Below are positions 1 through 6,968 of a DNA stretch of 11,740 nucleotides, one piece after another. A program made the translations under genes and the position numbers. Source of the stretch: Armatimonadota bacterium (lineage in GTDB: Bacteria > Sysuimicrobiota > Sysuimicrobiia > Sysuimicrobiales > JACQTN01); assembly GCA_016210785.1 (NCBI GenBank), contig JACQTN010000612.1, positions 1-11,740 of the forward strand. Reading direction: 5' to 3'. A model generated the notes under the pieces. The model was not told the origin of the DNA and did not search any database. It worked only from the letters and a program-made list of their open reading frames with translations. The first letter of the stretch is position 1; every line of letters starts with the position of its first letter.

Positions 1-1167
1 AAGGAGCTGCGCAGCATCGGCATCCAGCCCGACGTCATCATCTGCCGGACGGAAAAGCCGCTGACCTCCTCCGTGCGGGAGAAGATCGCCCTGTTCTGCG
101 ACGTCCCGCCGGAGGCCGTCATCCAGGCGATGGACGCCTCCACCATCTACGAGGTCCCGCTGGTTCTGGAAGATGAGGGCCTGGGCCGGCTGATCACGGA
201 GCGCCTGGGCCTGCGCACCCAGCCTCCCGACCACCGGGAGTGGCGGGCGCTGGTACAGCGCATCCGCGAGCCGGCCAGCCAGGTAGCCGTGGCCCTGGTG
301 GGCAAGTACATGGGCGCGGGGGACACGTACGTCAGCATCGTGGAGGCCCTCCATCACGGCGGTATCGCCGCCAACGCCCGCGTCACGGTGGTGCAGGTGG
401 ACTCGGAGGACATCGAGCGCCTGTCGGACGGCGAGGTGGCCGAGCGCCTGGGCGCCTTCGACGGCATCGTGGTCTGCCCGGGGTTCGGCAGCCGGGGCGT
501 GGAGGGGAAGGTGAAGGCCGCCCGTTACGCGCGGGAGCGCCAGGTGCCTTTCCTGGGCGTCTGCTACGGGCTGCAGTGGGCGGTGGTGGAGTTCTCCCGC
601 CACGCGTGCGGGCTGTCCGGTGCCAACACCACCGAGGTCGACCCGCACACGCCGCACCCGGTCATCGACATCCTGCCCGAGCAGAAGAGCATCACCGAGA
701 AAGGGGGCACGATGCGGCTGGGGCTGTATCCCTGCCGGCTCACCCCGGGCAGCCTGGCCCACCGGGCTTACGGCGTCGAGATGATCAGCGAGCGGCACCG
801 CCACCGCTACGAGGTGAACAACGCGTACCTGCCCGTGCTGACCGCCCACGGCCTGCGCGTCACGGGCATCTACCCGGAGAAGAACCTGGTGGAGATCATG
901 GAGCTGGAAGGGCATCCCTGGTACCTGGGCACCCAGTTCCACGGGGAGTACCGCTCGCGTCCCAACCGGCCGCACCCGCTGTATCGCGATTTCGTGCGTG
1001 CCGCGCTGCGCCGGGCGGGAACGGAGCGCGCGCCCGAGGTGGCCGCGGTGTCGGAGGAGGTCCGCGGCGTCGGCTCCCCGGGGATGGGGATCCATGCGGG
1101 GGATGCGCGCGCCGCAGGCCGCGACTCCCCCCTCACCCTACCCTCTCCCCAGGCGGGAGAGGGATAA
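1..1167 (+). CDS. pyrG: CTP synthase, C-terminal part (5' truncated by window edge)
   Basis: CTP synthase aminates UTP to CTP using ATP and glutamine. The reading frame is open from base 1, so the start and roughly the first third of the synthetase domain lie outside. The visible part holds the end of the amidoligase domain (VREKIALFCDVP, then DASTIYEVPL), the linker (VALVGKYMGAGDTYVSIVEAL) and the class I glutamine amidotransferase domain. The nucleophile Cys lies in GVCYGLQ (codon 562-564), preceded by the oxyanion region CPGFGSRG, with SERHRHRYEVN downstream. The His/Glu of the triad are in FHGEYRSRP (His 940-942, Glu 946-948), where HPE is usual. The conserved protein should end near HPLYRDFVRAALRR (about 1014). 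About 50 further residues look unlike the family, and the last dozen are encoded by a palindromic repeat. The TAA is 9 nt before the next gene's ATG. Identification is secure; only the tail is doubtful. Confidence 0.97.
   Translation, partial: KELRSIGIQPDVIICRTEKPLTSSVREKIALFCDVPPEAVIQAMDASTIYEVPLVLEDEGLGRLITERLGLRTQPPDHREWRALVQRIREPASQVAVALVGKYMGAGDTYVSIVEALHHGGIAANARVTVVQVDSEDIERLSDGEVAERLGAFDGIVVCPGFGSRGVEGKVKAARYARERQVPFLGVCYGLQWAVVEFSRHACGLSGANTTEVDPHTPHPVIDILPEQKSITEKGGTMRLGLYPCRLTPGSLAHRAYGVEMISERHRHRYEVNNAYLPVLTAHGLRVTGIYPEKNLVEIMELEGHPWYLGTQFHGEYRSRPNRPHPLYRDFVRAALRRAGTERAPEVAAVSEEVRGVGSPGMGIHAGDARAAGRDSPLTLPSPQAGEG
1141..1163. repeat. REP-like palindrome inside the 3' end of pyrG
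   Basis: A perfect 9-bp inverted repeat, CCCTCTCCC (1141-1149) and GGGAGAGGG (1155-1163), surrounds a 5-nt loop. Read in the pyrG frame with the preceding CCCCTCACCCTA it gives PLTLPSPQAGEG, the translation typical of a palindromic repeat found between genes in many unrelated bacteria. It ends 2 nt before the pyrG stop. As RNA it would form a strong stem between pyrG and the Nudix gene, but no T-run follows, so it is more likely a processing or attenuation stem than an intrinsic terminator. Confidence 0.8.
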
Positions 1168-1176
1168 GAGGTATCT

Positions 1177-1728
1177 ATGATGAGCGCGCCGCGGGAACGC
1201 CAGCTGTCCACCGAGCGGGTCTACGAGGGGCGTGTGGTCAGCCTGCGCGTGGAGCGCGTGCAGCTGCCCAGCGGCCGCGTCACGGTGCGCGAGATCGTGG
1301 AGCACCGCGGCGCCGTGGCCATGGTCCCGCTGCTTTCGCCCGACACGCTGCTGCTGGTGCGGCAGTACCGGCGCGCCGTGGACCAGGAGCTCCTGGAGAT
1401 CCCTGCGGGGACCCTGGAGCCCGGTGAAGAGGTGGAGGCCTGCCTGCAGCGGGAACTGGCCGAGGAGATCGGGCACCGCGCCGGCCGGTTCTCCCACCTG
1501 GTGAACTTCCTCCCGTCGCCGGGGTTTCTCACCGAGGTGCTCTACGTGTACCTGGCGGAGGCTCTCGCCCCGCACCGCCTGGAGGCGGAGGAGGAGGACC
1601 TGCGCGTGGAGCAGGTTCCTCTGGCGCGCGCCCGCGCGCTCATCGACGAGGGCGTGATCCGCGACGCGAAGTCCATCATCGGTATCCTCCTCACCATGGA
1701 GCGCCTGGCGCGGCGCTCTGGTGCGTAG
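1177..1728 (+). CDS. nudF: Nudix hydrolase, ADP-ribose pyrophosphatase type
   Basis: 183 residues, the usual size for this family. The Nudix box is complete at about residues 78-100: GTLEPGE, then seven residues, then RELAEEIG, matching GX5EX7REUXEEXGU. The upstream segment VRQYRRAVDQELLEIPAG is characteristic of ADP-ribose pyrophosphatases, which split ADP-ribose into AMP and ribose-5-phosphate with divalent metal. Two ATGs lie in tandem (1177 and 1180), behind AAGAGG at 1166-1171; the sequence does not decide between them. The gene follows pyrG by 9 nt and precedes xerD, the place this family often occupies in Gram-positive nucleoside operons. The stop codon TAG lies inside the first copy of an intergenic repeat. 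Substrate is inferred from family; other nucleoside diphosphate sugars remain possible. Confidence 0.9.
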   Translation: MMSAPRERQLSTERVYEGRVVSLRVERVQLPSGRVTVREIVEHRGAVAMVPLLSPDTLLLVRQYRRAVDQELLEIPAGTLEPGEEVEACLQRELAEEIGHRAGRFSHLVNFLPSPGFLTEVLYVYLAEALAPHRLEAEEEDLRVEQVPLARARALIDEGVIRDAKSIIGILLTMERLARRSGA

Positions 1729-1834
1729 GTGAGCGCGGTAGAGAGAGAAACTCCTTAGTGAGCGTGACACGTGCCCCCGGTGCGTAGGTGAACGCGGTAC
1801 GGCGCAACTCCTCTGCGAAAGGGCGCACGCGCCA
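1728..1834. repeat. Two copies of a short intergenic repeat between nudF and xerD
   Basis: A 21-nt direct repeat occurs at 1720-1740 and 1779-1799 with one difference; its core is GGTGAGCGCGGTA (1728-1740) and GGTGAACGCGGTA (1787-1799). Each core is followed, after about 11 nt, by a second arm: 1753-1775 contains GCGTGACACGTGCC and 1811-1834 contains CTCTGCGAAAGGGCGCACGC. The same two-part layout recurs at 6188-6309 and 11649-11698. The first copy overlaps the nudF stop codon. Confidence 0.7.
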
Positions 1835-1847
1835 CCCCTCGGACCCG

Positions 1848-2780
1848 ATGAGCCCGGTGGACGCGAACTCCTTTCTCACCGCCATCGATCATTTCCTGAC
1901 CCACGCCGGCGTGGAGCGGGGCTTTTCCCGCCACACCGTGGACGCCTACGCCCGCGACCTCCAGGGTTTCACGACCTACCTGGACGCGCACGGCGTGCAC
2001 GACCCCCGCGATGTCCACCGCTCCACCATCACCCTCTACCTGGTGGCGCGGCGGCGGAACGGCGACGCCCCCACCACGATCCGCCGGCGGTTAGCCGCGA
2101 TCCGCGGCCTGTTCAGGTTCCTGTTGCGCGAAGGCCGGTTGCCGCGCGATCCCACGCTCGACCTCACCGGGCCCCGGCTGGGCCGGCGCCTCCCGCACGT
2201 GCTGAGCGTGGAGGAGGTGGACCGCCTGCTGGCCGGGCCATCGGGGGAAGAACCCGTGCGGCTGCGGGACCGCGCCATGCTGGAGTTGATGTACGCCTCT
2301 GGCCTCCGCGTCTCGGAACTGGTGGGGCTGGACGTGGGCGACGTGAGCCTGGCCGTGGAGTACGTGCGCTGCCTGGGGAAGAGGAGCAAAGAGCGGATCG
2401 TGCCCATCGGCACCAAGGCGGTGGCGGCGGTGTACGCCTACGTGCAGCGGGGGCGCCCCCACCTGCTGCGCGCCGGCCGGCGGGCCACCAACGCGCTCTT
2501 CGTGAATCGCCGCGGCACGCGCCTCACCCGGCAGGGCTTCTGGAAGATCCTGCGCGGCTATGCCCGCCGGGCCGGCATCGCGCGCCGGCTGACCCCGCAC
2601 GTGCTCCGGCACTCGTTTGCGACGCATCTGCTGGAACGCGGCGCCGATTTGCGGGCCGTCCAGGAAATGCTGGGGCACGCGAGCATCGCCACCACGCAGA
2701 TCTACACCCACCTGGCCCGCGAGCGCCTGCGCGAGATCCACGCCAGGGCGCATCCGCGCGACCACCTTTCCCTGCCGTGA
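1848..2780 (+). CDS. xerD: Tyrosine recombinase XerD/XerC type
   Basis: About 310 residues, close to the roughly 300 of XerC/XerD, which resolve chromosome dimers at dif during division. An N-terminal SAM-like core-binding domain (about residues 6-95; [16 protein letters not shown]) precedes the catalytic domain. All catalytic residues are visible, numbered from the ATG at 1848: R154 (SGLRVSEL), K178 ([12 protein letters not shown]), H251 and R254 ([12 protein letters not shown]), H277 (LGHAS) and nucleophile Y286 (IYTH). Spacing agrees with E. coli XerD. A GTG at 1788 would add 20 residues, but that stretch is encoded by an intergenic repeat and precedes the conserved fold, so ATG 1848 is preferred despite a weak ribosome site. 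The stop overlaps the deoB start. Position inside a nucleoside operon and lack of phage-type neighbours argue for a housekeeping Xer protein rather than a phage integrase. Confidence 0.93.
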   Translation: MSPVDANSFLTAIDHFLTHAGVERGFSRHTVDAYARDLQGFTTYLDAHGVHDPRDVHRSTITLYLVARRRNGDAPTTIRRRLAAIRGLFRFLLREGRLPRDPTLDLTGPRLGRRLPHVLSVEEVDRLLAGPSGEEPVRLRDRAMLELMYASGLRVSELVGLDVGDVSLAVEYVRCLGKRSKERIVPIGTKAVAAVYAYVQRGRPHLLRAGRRATNALFVNRRGTRLTRQGFWKILRGYARRAGIARRLTPHVLRHSFATHLLERGADLRAVQEMLGHASIATTQIYTHLARERLREIHARAHPRDHLSLP

Positions 2781-3949
2781 GCGCCTTCGCCCGCGTGCTG
2801 GTCCTGGTGCTGGACAGCGCCGGCATCGGCGAACTGCCCGACGCGGCGCGCTACGGCGACGAGGGCAGCAGCACGCTGCCCCACGCCGCGGCCGCCATGG
2901 GCGGGTTGCGACTTCCCGTGCTGGGCCGGCTGGGGCTGGGCAACATCGTGGAGATCGCCGGCGTGCCGCCGGTTCCCGCCCCGGAGGCGGCGTGGGGGAA
3001 GATGGCGGAGGCATCCAGTGGCAAGGACACCACCACCGGCCACTGGGAGATCATGGGCGTGGTGCTGTCCCGGCCGTTTCCCACGTACCCCCGGGGATTC
3101 CCGCCGGAGATCATCGGGGCGTTCGAGCGCGCGGCCGGGGTGAGGGTGCTGGGCAACGTCCCCGCGTCCGGCACGGAGATCATCAAGCAGTTGGGCGAGG
3201 AGCACATGCGCACCGGCCGGCCCATCGTCTACACCTCCGCCGACAGCGTCTTTCAGATCGCCGCGCACGAGGAGGTCATCCCGGTGGCGCGCCTGTACCA
3301 ACTGTGCCGGATCGCCCGCGGGCTCCTTACCGGCGAGCACGCCGTGAGCCGCGTCATCGCCCGGCCGTTCGCGGGCACCGCGGGGAACTTCACGCGCACC
3401 GAGCGCAGGAAGGACTTCTCCGTGCCGCCGCTTTCGCCCACCGTGCTGGACGCCGTCTCGGCGGCGGGTCTGCCGGTGGTGGGGGTGGGAAAGATCGAGG
3501 ACATCTTCGCGGGTCGCGGCCTCACCCTCGCCGTGCACACGCGCGACGACGTGGACGGCGTGGACCAGACTGTGCGCGCCGTCCGGGAGACATCCCGCGG
3601 GCTGGTCTTCACCAACCTGGTGGATCTCGACATGAAGTACGGCCACCGCAACGACGTGGCCGGATACGCCCGGCAGCTCGAGATGATCGACGCGCGCCTC
3701 GAGGATATCCTGGAAGCGTTGGGATCCGCCGACCTGCTCATCATCACCGCCGACCACGGCAACGATCCCACCACGCCCAGCACCGATCACTCCCGCGAGT
3801 ACGTGCCGGTGCTGGCCTGGGGGCGGCGGGTGCGCCCGGCGGCGCTGGGCCTGCGCCGGTGCTTCGCCGACGTGGGCGCCACGGCGGCTGCCGCGCTGGG
3901 CGTGCGGTGGGAAGGGCCGGGCGAGAGCTTCCTGGCGGCGATCGCGTGA
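2777..3949 (+). CDS. deoB: Phosphopentomutase
   Basis: 390 residues, the normal length. DeoB interconverts (deoxy)ribose-1-phosphate and the 5-phosphate, linking nucleoside phosphorolysis to the pentose phosphate pathway; it belongs to the alkaline phosphatase superfamily and binds two Mn2+. Visible active-site residues match the Bacillus cereus enzyme almost number for number: D13 ([10 protein letters not shown]), T85 as phosphate carrier in [13 protein letters not shown]326-H327 (DHGNDPT) and H338 (DHSREYVP). The start is GTG at 2777, sharing bases with the xerD stop (GTGA), so translation is probably coupled to xerD; no clear ribosome site is present. The next gene, punA, supplies its substrate. 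Confidence 0.96.
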   Translation: MSAFARVLVLVLDSAGIGELPDAARYGDEGSSTLPHAAAAMGGLRLPVLGRLGLGNIVEIAGVPPVPAPEAAWGKMAEASSGKDTTTGHWEIMGVVLSRPFPTYPRGFPPEIIGAFERAAGVRVLGNVPASGTEIIKQLGEEHMRTGRPIVYTSADSVFQIAAHEEVIPVARLYQLCRIARGLLTGEHAVSRVIARPFAGTAGNFTRTERRKDFSVPPLSPTVLDAVSAAGLPVVGVGKIEDIFAGRGLTLAVHTRDDVDGVDQTVRAVRETSRGLVFTNLVDLDMKYGHRNDVAGYARQLEMIDARLEDILEALGSADLLIITADHGNDPTTPSTDHSREYVPVLAWGRRVRPAALGLRRCFADVGATAAAALGVRWEGPGESFLAAIA

Positions 3950-3968
3950 GAGGGATGCCGGCGCGGAG

Positions 3969-4001
3969 ATGGACGCGACCGCGGTGACCGGGCGCGCATG
4001 A
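3969..4001 (+). other. Possible 10-codon mini-ORF ending on the punA start
   Basis: ATG at 3969 opens 10 codons (MDATAVTGRA) and ends in a TGA that overlaps the punA ATG as ATGA (3998-4001). It lies in the 48-nt gap after deoB, where punA itself has no recognisable ribosome site. It could couple punA translation to ribosomes coming from upstream. GC-rich DNA gives such short ORFs by chance, and a GGAG only one base before the ATG is too close to be a normal ribosome site. Confidence 0.2.
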
Positions 4002-4831
4002 CCGACCTGCGAAGCGGCATCCAGGAGGCGGCCGCCGCCATCCGGCGGCGGACGGGGCTCGTGCCGGAGATCGCGCTGATCCTGGGTTCCGGCCTCGGCG
4101 CCCTGGCCGACGAGATCGCGGCGGAGGCCGCGCTGCCATATGAAGCGATCCCGCACTTCCCGCGCGGCTCGGTGGAGGGCCACGCGGGACGCCTCATCCT
4201 GGGCGCGTTGGAAGGGAAGCGCGTGGTCGCCATGCAGGGCCGGGTGCACCTGTACGAGGGCTACACCGCGGTCCAGGTGACCCTTCCCGTCCGCGTCATG
4301 CGGGCGCTGGGAGCGGGCACGCTGGTGGCGAGCAACGCCGCCGGAGGGATCAACCCGCAGTTTCGGGCGGGGGACCTGATGCTTCTCACCGACCACATCA
4401 ACTTCACGGGCACCAACCCGCTCATCGGTCCTCACGACCCCGCGCTGGGGCCGCGCTTTCCCGATATGAGCCGGCTCTACGACGCGGCGCTCGGTGGCCT
4501 GGCCCGCCGCATCGCGCAAGAGGAGGGGATGACGCTGCGCAGCGGCGTCTACATCGCGGTCGCGGGACCCAGTTACGAGACGCCCGCGGAGATCGAAATG
4601 TTCCGGCGGTGGGGCGCGGACGCGGTGGGGATGTCCACGGTGCCGGAGGTGATCGTGGCCCGGCAGATGGGCATGCGGGTCCTGGCCGTCTCCGCCATCA
4701 CCAACGTCATCGGCGGCATCCGTGCGGAGCCGCTGACGCATGAGGGGGTCATCGCCGCGGCAAAGGAACTGGAGCCGAGGTTCATCCGGCTGGTCAGGCG
4801 GGTGGTGCGGGAGATGTCTCTCTCGGGTTGA
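3998..4831 (+). CDS. punA: Purine nucleoside phosphorylase, trimeric class I type
   Basis: 277 residues. The enzyme cleaves purine (deoxy)nucleosides with phosphate to free base and (deoxy)ribose-1-phosphate. The family signatures appear in order: phosphate loop LILGSGLG (about 28-35), HFPRGSVEGHAG (52-63), MQGRVHLYEGY (79-89), SNAAGGIN (near 110), GPSYETPAE with E194, VGMSTVPEV, and SAITNVIGG with N236. The E194/N236 pair has the same spacing as Glu201/Asn243 of human PNP. The Asn, rather than Asp, favours 6-oxopurines (inosine, guanosine) over methylthioadenosine; this specificity is an inference from family knowledge. The start ATG 3998 has no clear ribosome site. The gene ends 14 nt before the pdp ATG. 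Confidence 0.95.
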   Translation: MTDLRSGIQEAAAAIRRRTGLVPEIALILGSGLGALADEIAAEAALPYEAIPHFPRGSVEGHAGRLILGALEGKRVVAMQGRVHLYEGYTAVQVTLPVRVMRALGAGTLVASNAAGGINPQFRAGDLMLLTDHINFTGTNPLIGPHDPALGPRFPDMSRLYDAALGGLARRIAQEEGMTLRSGVYIAVAGPSYETPAEIEMFRRWGADAVGMSTVPEVIVARQMGMRVLAVSAITNVIGGIRAEPLTHEGVIAAAKELEPRFIRLVRRVVREMSLSG

Positions 4832-4845
4832 TCGCCGGTTCGGCC

Positions 4846-6165
4846 ATGCGCGTCTACGACCTGATCCTCAAGAAGCGGAATGGCCACGCCCTGGAGGCCG
4901 GGGAGATCGAGGTCCTGGTGGGCGGCTTCGTGCGCGGCGAGATCCCCGACGACCAGATGGCCGCCTTTCTCATGGCCGTCTACTTCCGGGACATGACCCC
5001 GGAGGAGACCACGGCGCTGACCATGGCCATGGTGCGCTCGGGCGCCACGCTGGACCTGCGCGCCATCCGCGGGGTCAAGGTGGACAAGCACAGCACCGGC
5101 GGCGTGGGCGACAAGACCTCGCTGGTGCTCATCCCGCTGGTGGCCAGCGCGGGCATCCCCGTGGCCAAGCTGAGCGGCCGCGGCCTGGGGCACACCGGCG
5201 GCACCCTCGACAAGCTGGAGTCCATCCCGGGGTTCTCCTGTGACCTCACGCCCGAGGCGTTCATCGCGCAGGTCAACCGCGTGGGCTGCGCCATCGCCGG
5301 GCAGACCGCCGACCTGGTCCCCGCCGACAAGCGGCTATACGCGCTGCGCGACGTGACCGCCACCGTGGAGAGCATCCCGCTCATCGCCAGCAGCATCATG
5401 AGCAAGAAGATCGCCGCGGGCGCCGACGCCATCGTGCTGGACGTGAAGACTGGCAGCGGAGCGTTCATGCGCACGATGGAAGACTCGCGGGCGCTGGCGA
5501 GGGCGATGGTTGCCATCGGCCACCGGGTGGGACGGCGGACGGAGGCGGTGATCAGCGACATGGACCAGCCGCTGGGCTTCGCCGTGGGCAACGGGCTGGA
5601 GGTGCGGGAGGCCGTGGAGGCGTTGAGAGGGGAGGGGCCCGCGGATCTCCGCGAGCTGTGCCTGACCCTGGGATCCCGCATGCTGATGCTGGGCGGCGCC
5701 GCGGCGGACCCCGAGGCCGCGCGGGCCGCCCTGGAGGCCCGGCTGCGCAGCGGTGAGGCGCTGGCGAAGCTGCGGGCGATGCTCGAGGCGCAGGGCGGCG
5801 ATCCCGGCGCCGTCGAAGATCTCTCACGCCTCCCGCGCGCGGCCCACACGGCGCCGGTCCCGGCCGCGGCGGACGGGTTCGTCCAGGCGATCGACGCCGA
5901 GGCGATCGGCCTGGCGGCCATGGCCCTGGGCGCCGGGCGCGCGCACAAGGAGGACGCCATCGACCCCGCCGTCGGCATCGTGCTGACCCCCAAGGTGGGG
6001 GATCGCGTCGCCGCCGGCGATTCCCTGGCCCGCATCCATGCCCGAACTGCGGAGGATGCCGCCCGCGTCGCGCCGCGCGTGCGGGCGGCCTACACCATCG
6101 GCCCGGTCGCCGCGGCGCCGCGGCCGCTCATCCACGAGGTCATCGCTTGCTCAGAAGCTGCGTAG
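4846..6165 (+). CDS. pdp: Pyrimidine nucleoside phosphorylase
   Basis: 439 residues, the size of Gram-positive Pdp and of thymidine phosphorylase DeoA. It phosphorolyses uridine, thymidine and deoxyuridine to base plus sugar-1-phosphate. The signatures are KHSTGGVGDKTSL (phosphate binding, residue 80 onward), SGRGLGHTGGTLDKLES, the central SIMSKKIAAGADAIVLDVKTGSGAFM, and a C-terminal domain with GAGRAHKEDAIDPAVGI. The ATG at 4846 begins MRVYDLILKKRNG, as family members do; an in-frame TTG at 4828 overlapping the punA stop would add six residues and is less likely. Pdp (uridine and thymidine) and DeoA (mainly thymidine) are hard to separate by eye, so the symbol is less certain than the function. 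The stop lies in TGCGTAGG, the sequence also found around the nudF stop. Confidence 0.94.
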   Translation: MRVYDLILKKRNGHALEAGEIEVLVGGFVRGEIPDDQMAAFLMAVYFRDMTPEETTALTMAMVRSGATLDLRAIRGVKVDKHSTGGVGDKTSLVLIPLVASAGIPVAKLSGRGLGHTGGTLDKLESIPGFSCDLTPEAFIAQVNRVGCAIAGQTADLVPADKRLYALRDVTATVESIPLIASSIMSKKIAAGADAIVLDVKTGSGAFMRTMEDSRALARAMVAIGHRVGRRTEAVISDMDQPLGFAVGNGLEVREAVEALRGEGPADLRELCLTLGSRMLMLGGAAADPEAARAALEARLRSGEALAKLRAMLEAQGGDPGAVEDLSRLPRAAHTAPVPAAADGFVQAIDAEAIGLAAMALGAGRAHKEDAIDPAVGIVLTPKVGDRVAAGDSLARIHARTAEDAARVAPRVRAAYTIGPVAAAPRPLIHEVIACSEAA

Positions 6166-6187
6166 GCGCCGTGGGCACCGCGGAGTC

Positions 6188-6309
6188 GGTGAGCGCGGTA
6201 TGACGAAGCGGCTTGCAGGAACGTTGAACGCGCCGCGCCTTGCGGGCACGTCGAACGTGCCGGTGAGCGCGGTACAGTGGGGCACGTTGCAGAAACGTGG
6301 CGCGTGCCG
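6188..6309. repeat. Tandem intergenic repeat block with hairpins, between pdp and the kinase gene
   Basis: This explains most of the 183-nt gap after pdp. The core GGTGAGCGCGGTA occurs exactly twice, at 6188-6200 and 6262-6274, 74 nt apart. A second 24-nt arm beginning YTTGC occurs three times: 6212-6235 (CTTGCAGGAACGTTGAAC...), 6239-6262 (CTTGCGGGCACGTCGAAC...) and 6286-6309 (GTTGCAGAAACGTGGC...). Two arms form perfect hairpins: GGCACGT-cga-ACGTGCC (6245-6261) and CACGTT-gcaga-AACGTG (6283-6299). Core and arm are separated by 11 nt in both complete copies. No terminator T-run and no convincing sigma70 promoter is visible. Confidence 0.75.
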
Positions 6310-6324
6310 GTGCCAGATCAGGTC

Positions 6325-6343
6325 ACTCCTTGTAGAGAGAAGC
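6325..6343 (+). repeat. 19-nt direct repeat, copy 1, overlapping the kinase ribosome site
   Basis: ACTCCTTGTAGAGAGAAGC here matches 6932-6950 in 18 of 19 positions. Its 3' half, AGAGAGAAG, is the only ribosome-site-like purine run before the kinase ATG at 6349. The 5' half ACTCCTT resembles the anti-Shine-Dalgarno end of 16S rRNA and could pair with the purine run. Confidence 0.6.
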
Positions 6344-6348
6344 CGACG

Positions 6349-6906
6349 ATGCCCAAGATCACGATCCCCAATCCCTCCCTGGTGATCCTGTGCGGCCCGG
6401 CCGGCAGCGGCAAGAGCACCTTCGCGCGCCGGTTCTTCCCCGAGACCACGGTGGTCTCCAGCGACCGGTGCCGGGCCCTCCTCAGCGACGACGAGTCCAA
6501 CATCAGCATCTCGCGGGACGCCTTCGAGTTGTTCCACTTCATCATCGACCGCCGGCTGCGGCTGGGCCGGCTCACCGTCGCCGACAGCACGGCGGTGCGG
6601 CGAGAGGCCCGGCGCGCCCTGCTGCGCATCGGCCGGCGCCACGGCGTCCCGGTCGTCGTCATCGTCTTCGACGTGCCGGAAGACGTCTGTTACCATCACG
6701 ACACGCAGCGGCGCCGCCGCGTTGGCCGCGCCGTGATCACCAAACACCAGGAAGAGCTCCGCGAGGCGCTGCCGGCGATCCCCCAGGAAGGTTTTGACCA
6801 GGTCATCATCCTGGGCGCGGAGGACCTGCGCCACACGTCGGTGGACATCGTCCCGGCCTCGCCGCGGCGGGCTGGAATCGTCCCGGCGACCGAAGGCCCA
6901 GACTGA
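6349..6906 (+). CDS. Stand-alone P-loop kinase resembling the Pnkp kinase domain (AAA_33 type)
   Basis: About 185 residues from the ATG at 6349. The Walker A motif GPAGSGKST is at residues 16-24, followed by TTVVSSDRCRALLSDDE (D39 where polynucleotide kinases have their catalytic Asp), DAFELFHFIIDRRLRLGRLTVADSTAV, and an Arg-rich lid (RRRRVGRAVITKH). From memory of the family, the layout follows the N-terminal kinase domain of bacterial Pnkp, the RNA-repair enzyme that phosphorylates 5'-OH ends. The phosphatase and ligase-adenylyltransferase domains of Pnkp are absent, and no hen1 is nearby, so this is an orphan kinase; a small-molecule or other nucleic-acid substrate is possible. The in-frame GTG at 6277 lies in the repeat block and is rejected. 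The last 15 residues are low-complexity. Confidence 0.75.
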   Translation: MPKITIPNPSLVILCGPAGSGKSTFARRFFPETTVVSSDRCRALLSDDESNISISRDAFELFHFIIDRRLRLGRLTVADSTAVRREARRALLRIGRRHGVPVVVIVFDVPEDVCYHHDTQRRRRVGRAVITKHQEELREALPAIPQEGFDQVIILGAEDLRHTSVDIVPASPRRAGIVPATEGPD

Positions 6907-6919
6907 GTGCGCGGCACGG

Positions 6920-6925
6920 CATAAT
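6920..6925 (+). promoter_or_regulatory. Possible -10 element before the hydroxyacyl-CoA dehydrogenase gene
   Basis: CATAAT matches TATAAT at five of six positions and stands out in very GC-rich DNA. It lies 49 bp before the ATG at 6969, in the 62-nt gap after the kinase gene. No recognisable -35 element is found 16-18 nt upstream, so this is weak support for a separate promoter. Confidence 0.3.
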
Positions 6926-6931
6926 CAAGGA

Positions 6932-6950
6932 ACTCCTTGTGGAGAGAAGC
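6932..6950 (+). repeat. 19-nt direct repeat, copy 2, in the dehydrogenase leader
   Basis: ACTCCTTGTGGAGAGAAGC matches the copy at 6325-6343 with one substitution. The change makes a perfect 4-bp stem, CTCC-TTGT-GGAG (6933-6944). A similar ACTCCTTAGTGAGCG occurs at 1750-1764. Here the true ribosome site, GGGAGGA (6957-6963), lies just downstream. Confidence 0.6.
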
Positions 6951-6968
6951 AGAAGCGGGAGGACCCCC

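Noticed and set aside
240..1427. A 395-codon + strand frame crossing pyrG and nudF
   Set aside because: Its composition is low-complexity Gly/Arg/Ala/Pro and it overlaps two well-identified genes in another frame.
1788..1847. GTG 1788 as the start of xerD, adding 20 residues
   Set aside because: The added codons come from the intergenic repeat, lie before the conserved domain, and the ATG at 1848 gives a length closer to known XerD.
1848..2780. Tyrosine recombinase as evidence for an integrated phage or genomic island
   Set aside because: It is embedded and overlapped in a nucleoside operon, has XerD length and residues, and no tRNA, att repeat or phage gene is near.
2702..4741. A 679-codon open frame on the minus strand, and other long minus-strand or shifted frames
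   Set aside because: They lie opposite deoB and punA, which have full family signatures; the translations are Arg/His/Gly/Pro-rich without recognisable motifs, as expected of shadow frames in GC-rich DNA.
6188..6309. Repeat block considered as a CRISPR array or T-box leader
   Set aside because: Units are degenerate, too few and not separated by spacers of constant length; no cas genes. The TACCGCG on the minus strand recalls a T-box, but the remaining T-box elements and a downstream synthetase are absent.
6287..6315. TTGCAG (6287-6292) as a -35 element for the kinase gene
   Set aside because: No acceptable -10 element lies 16-18 nt downstream, and the hexamer belongs to the repeat arm.
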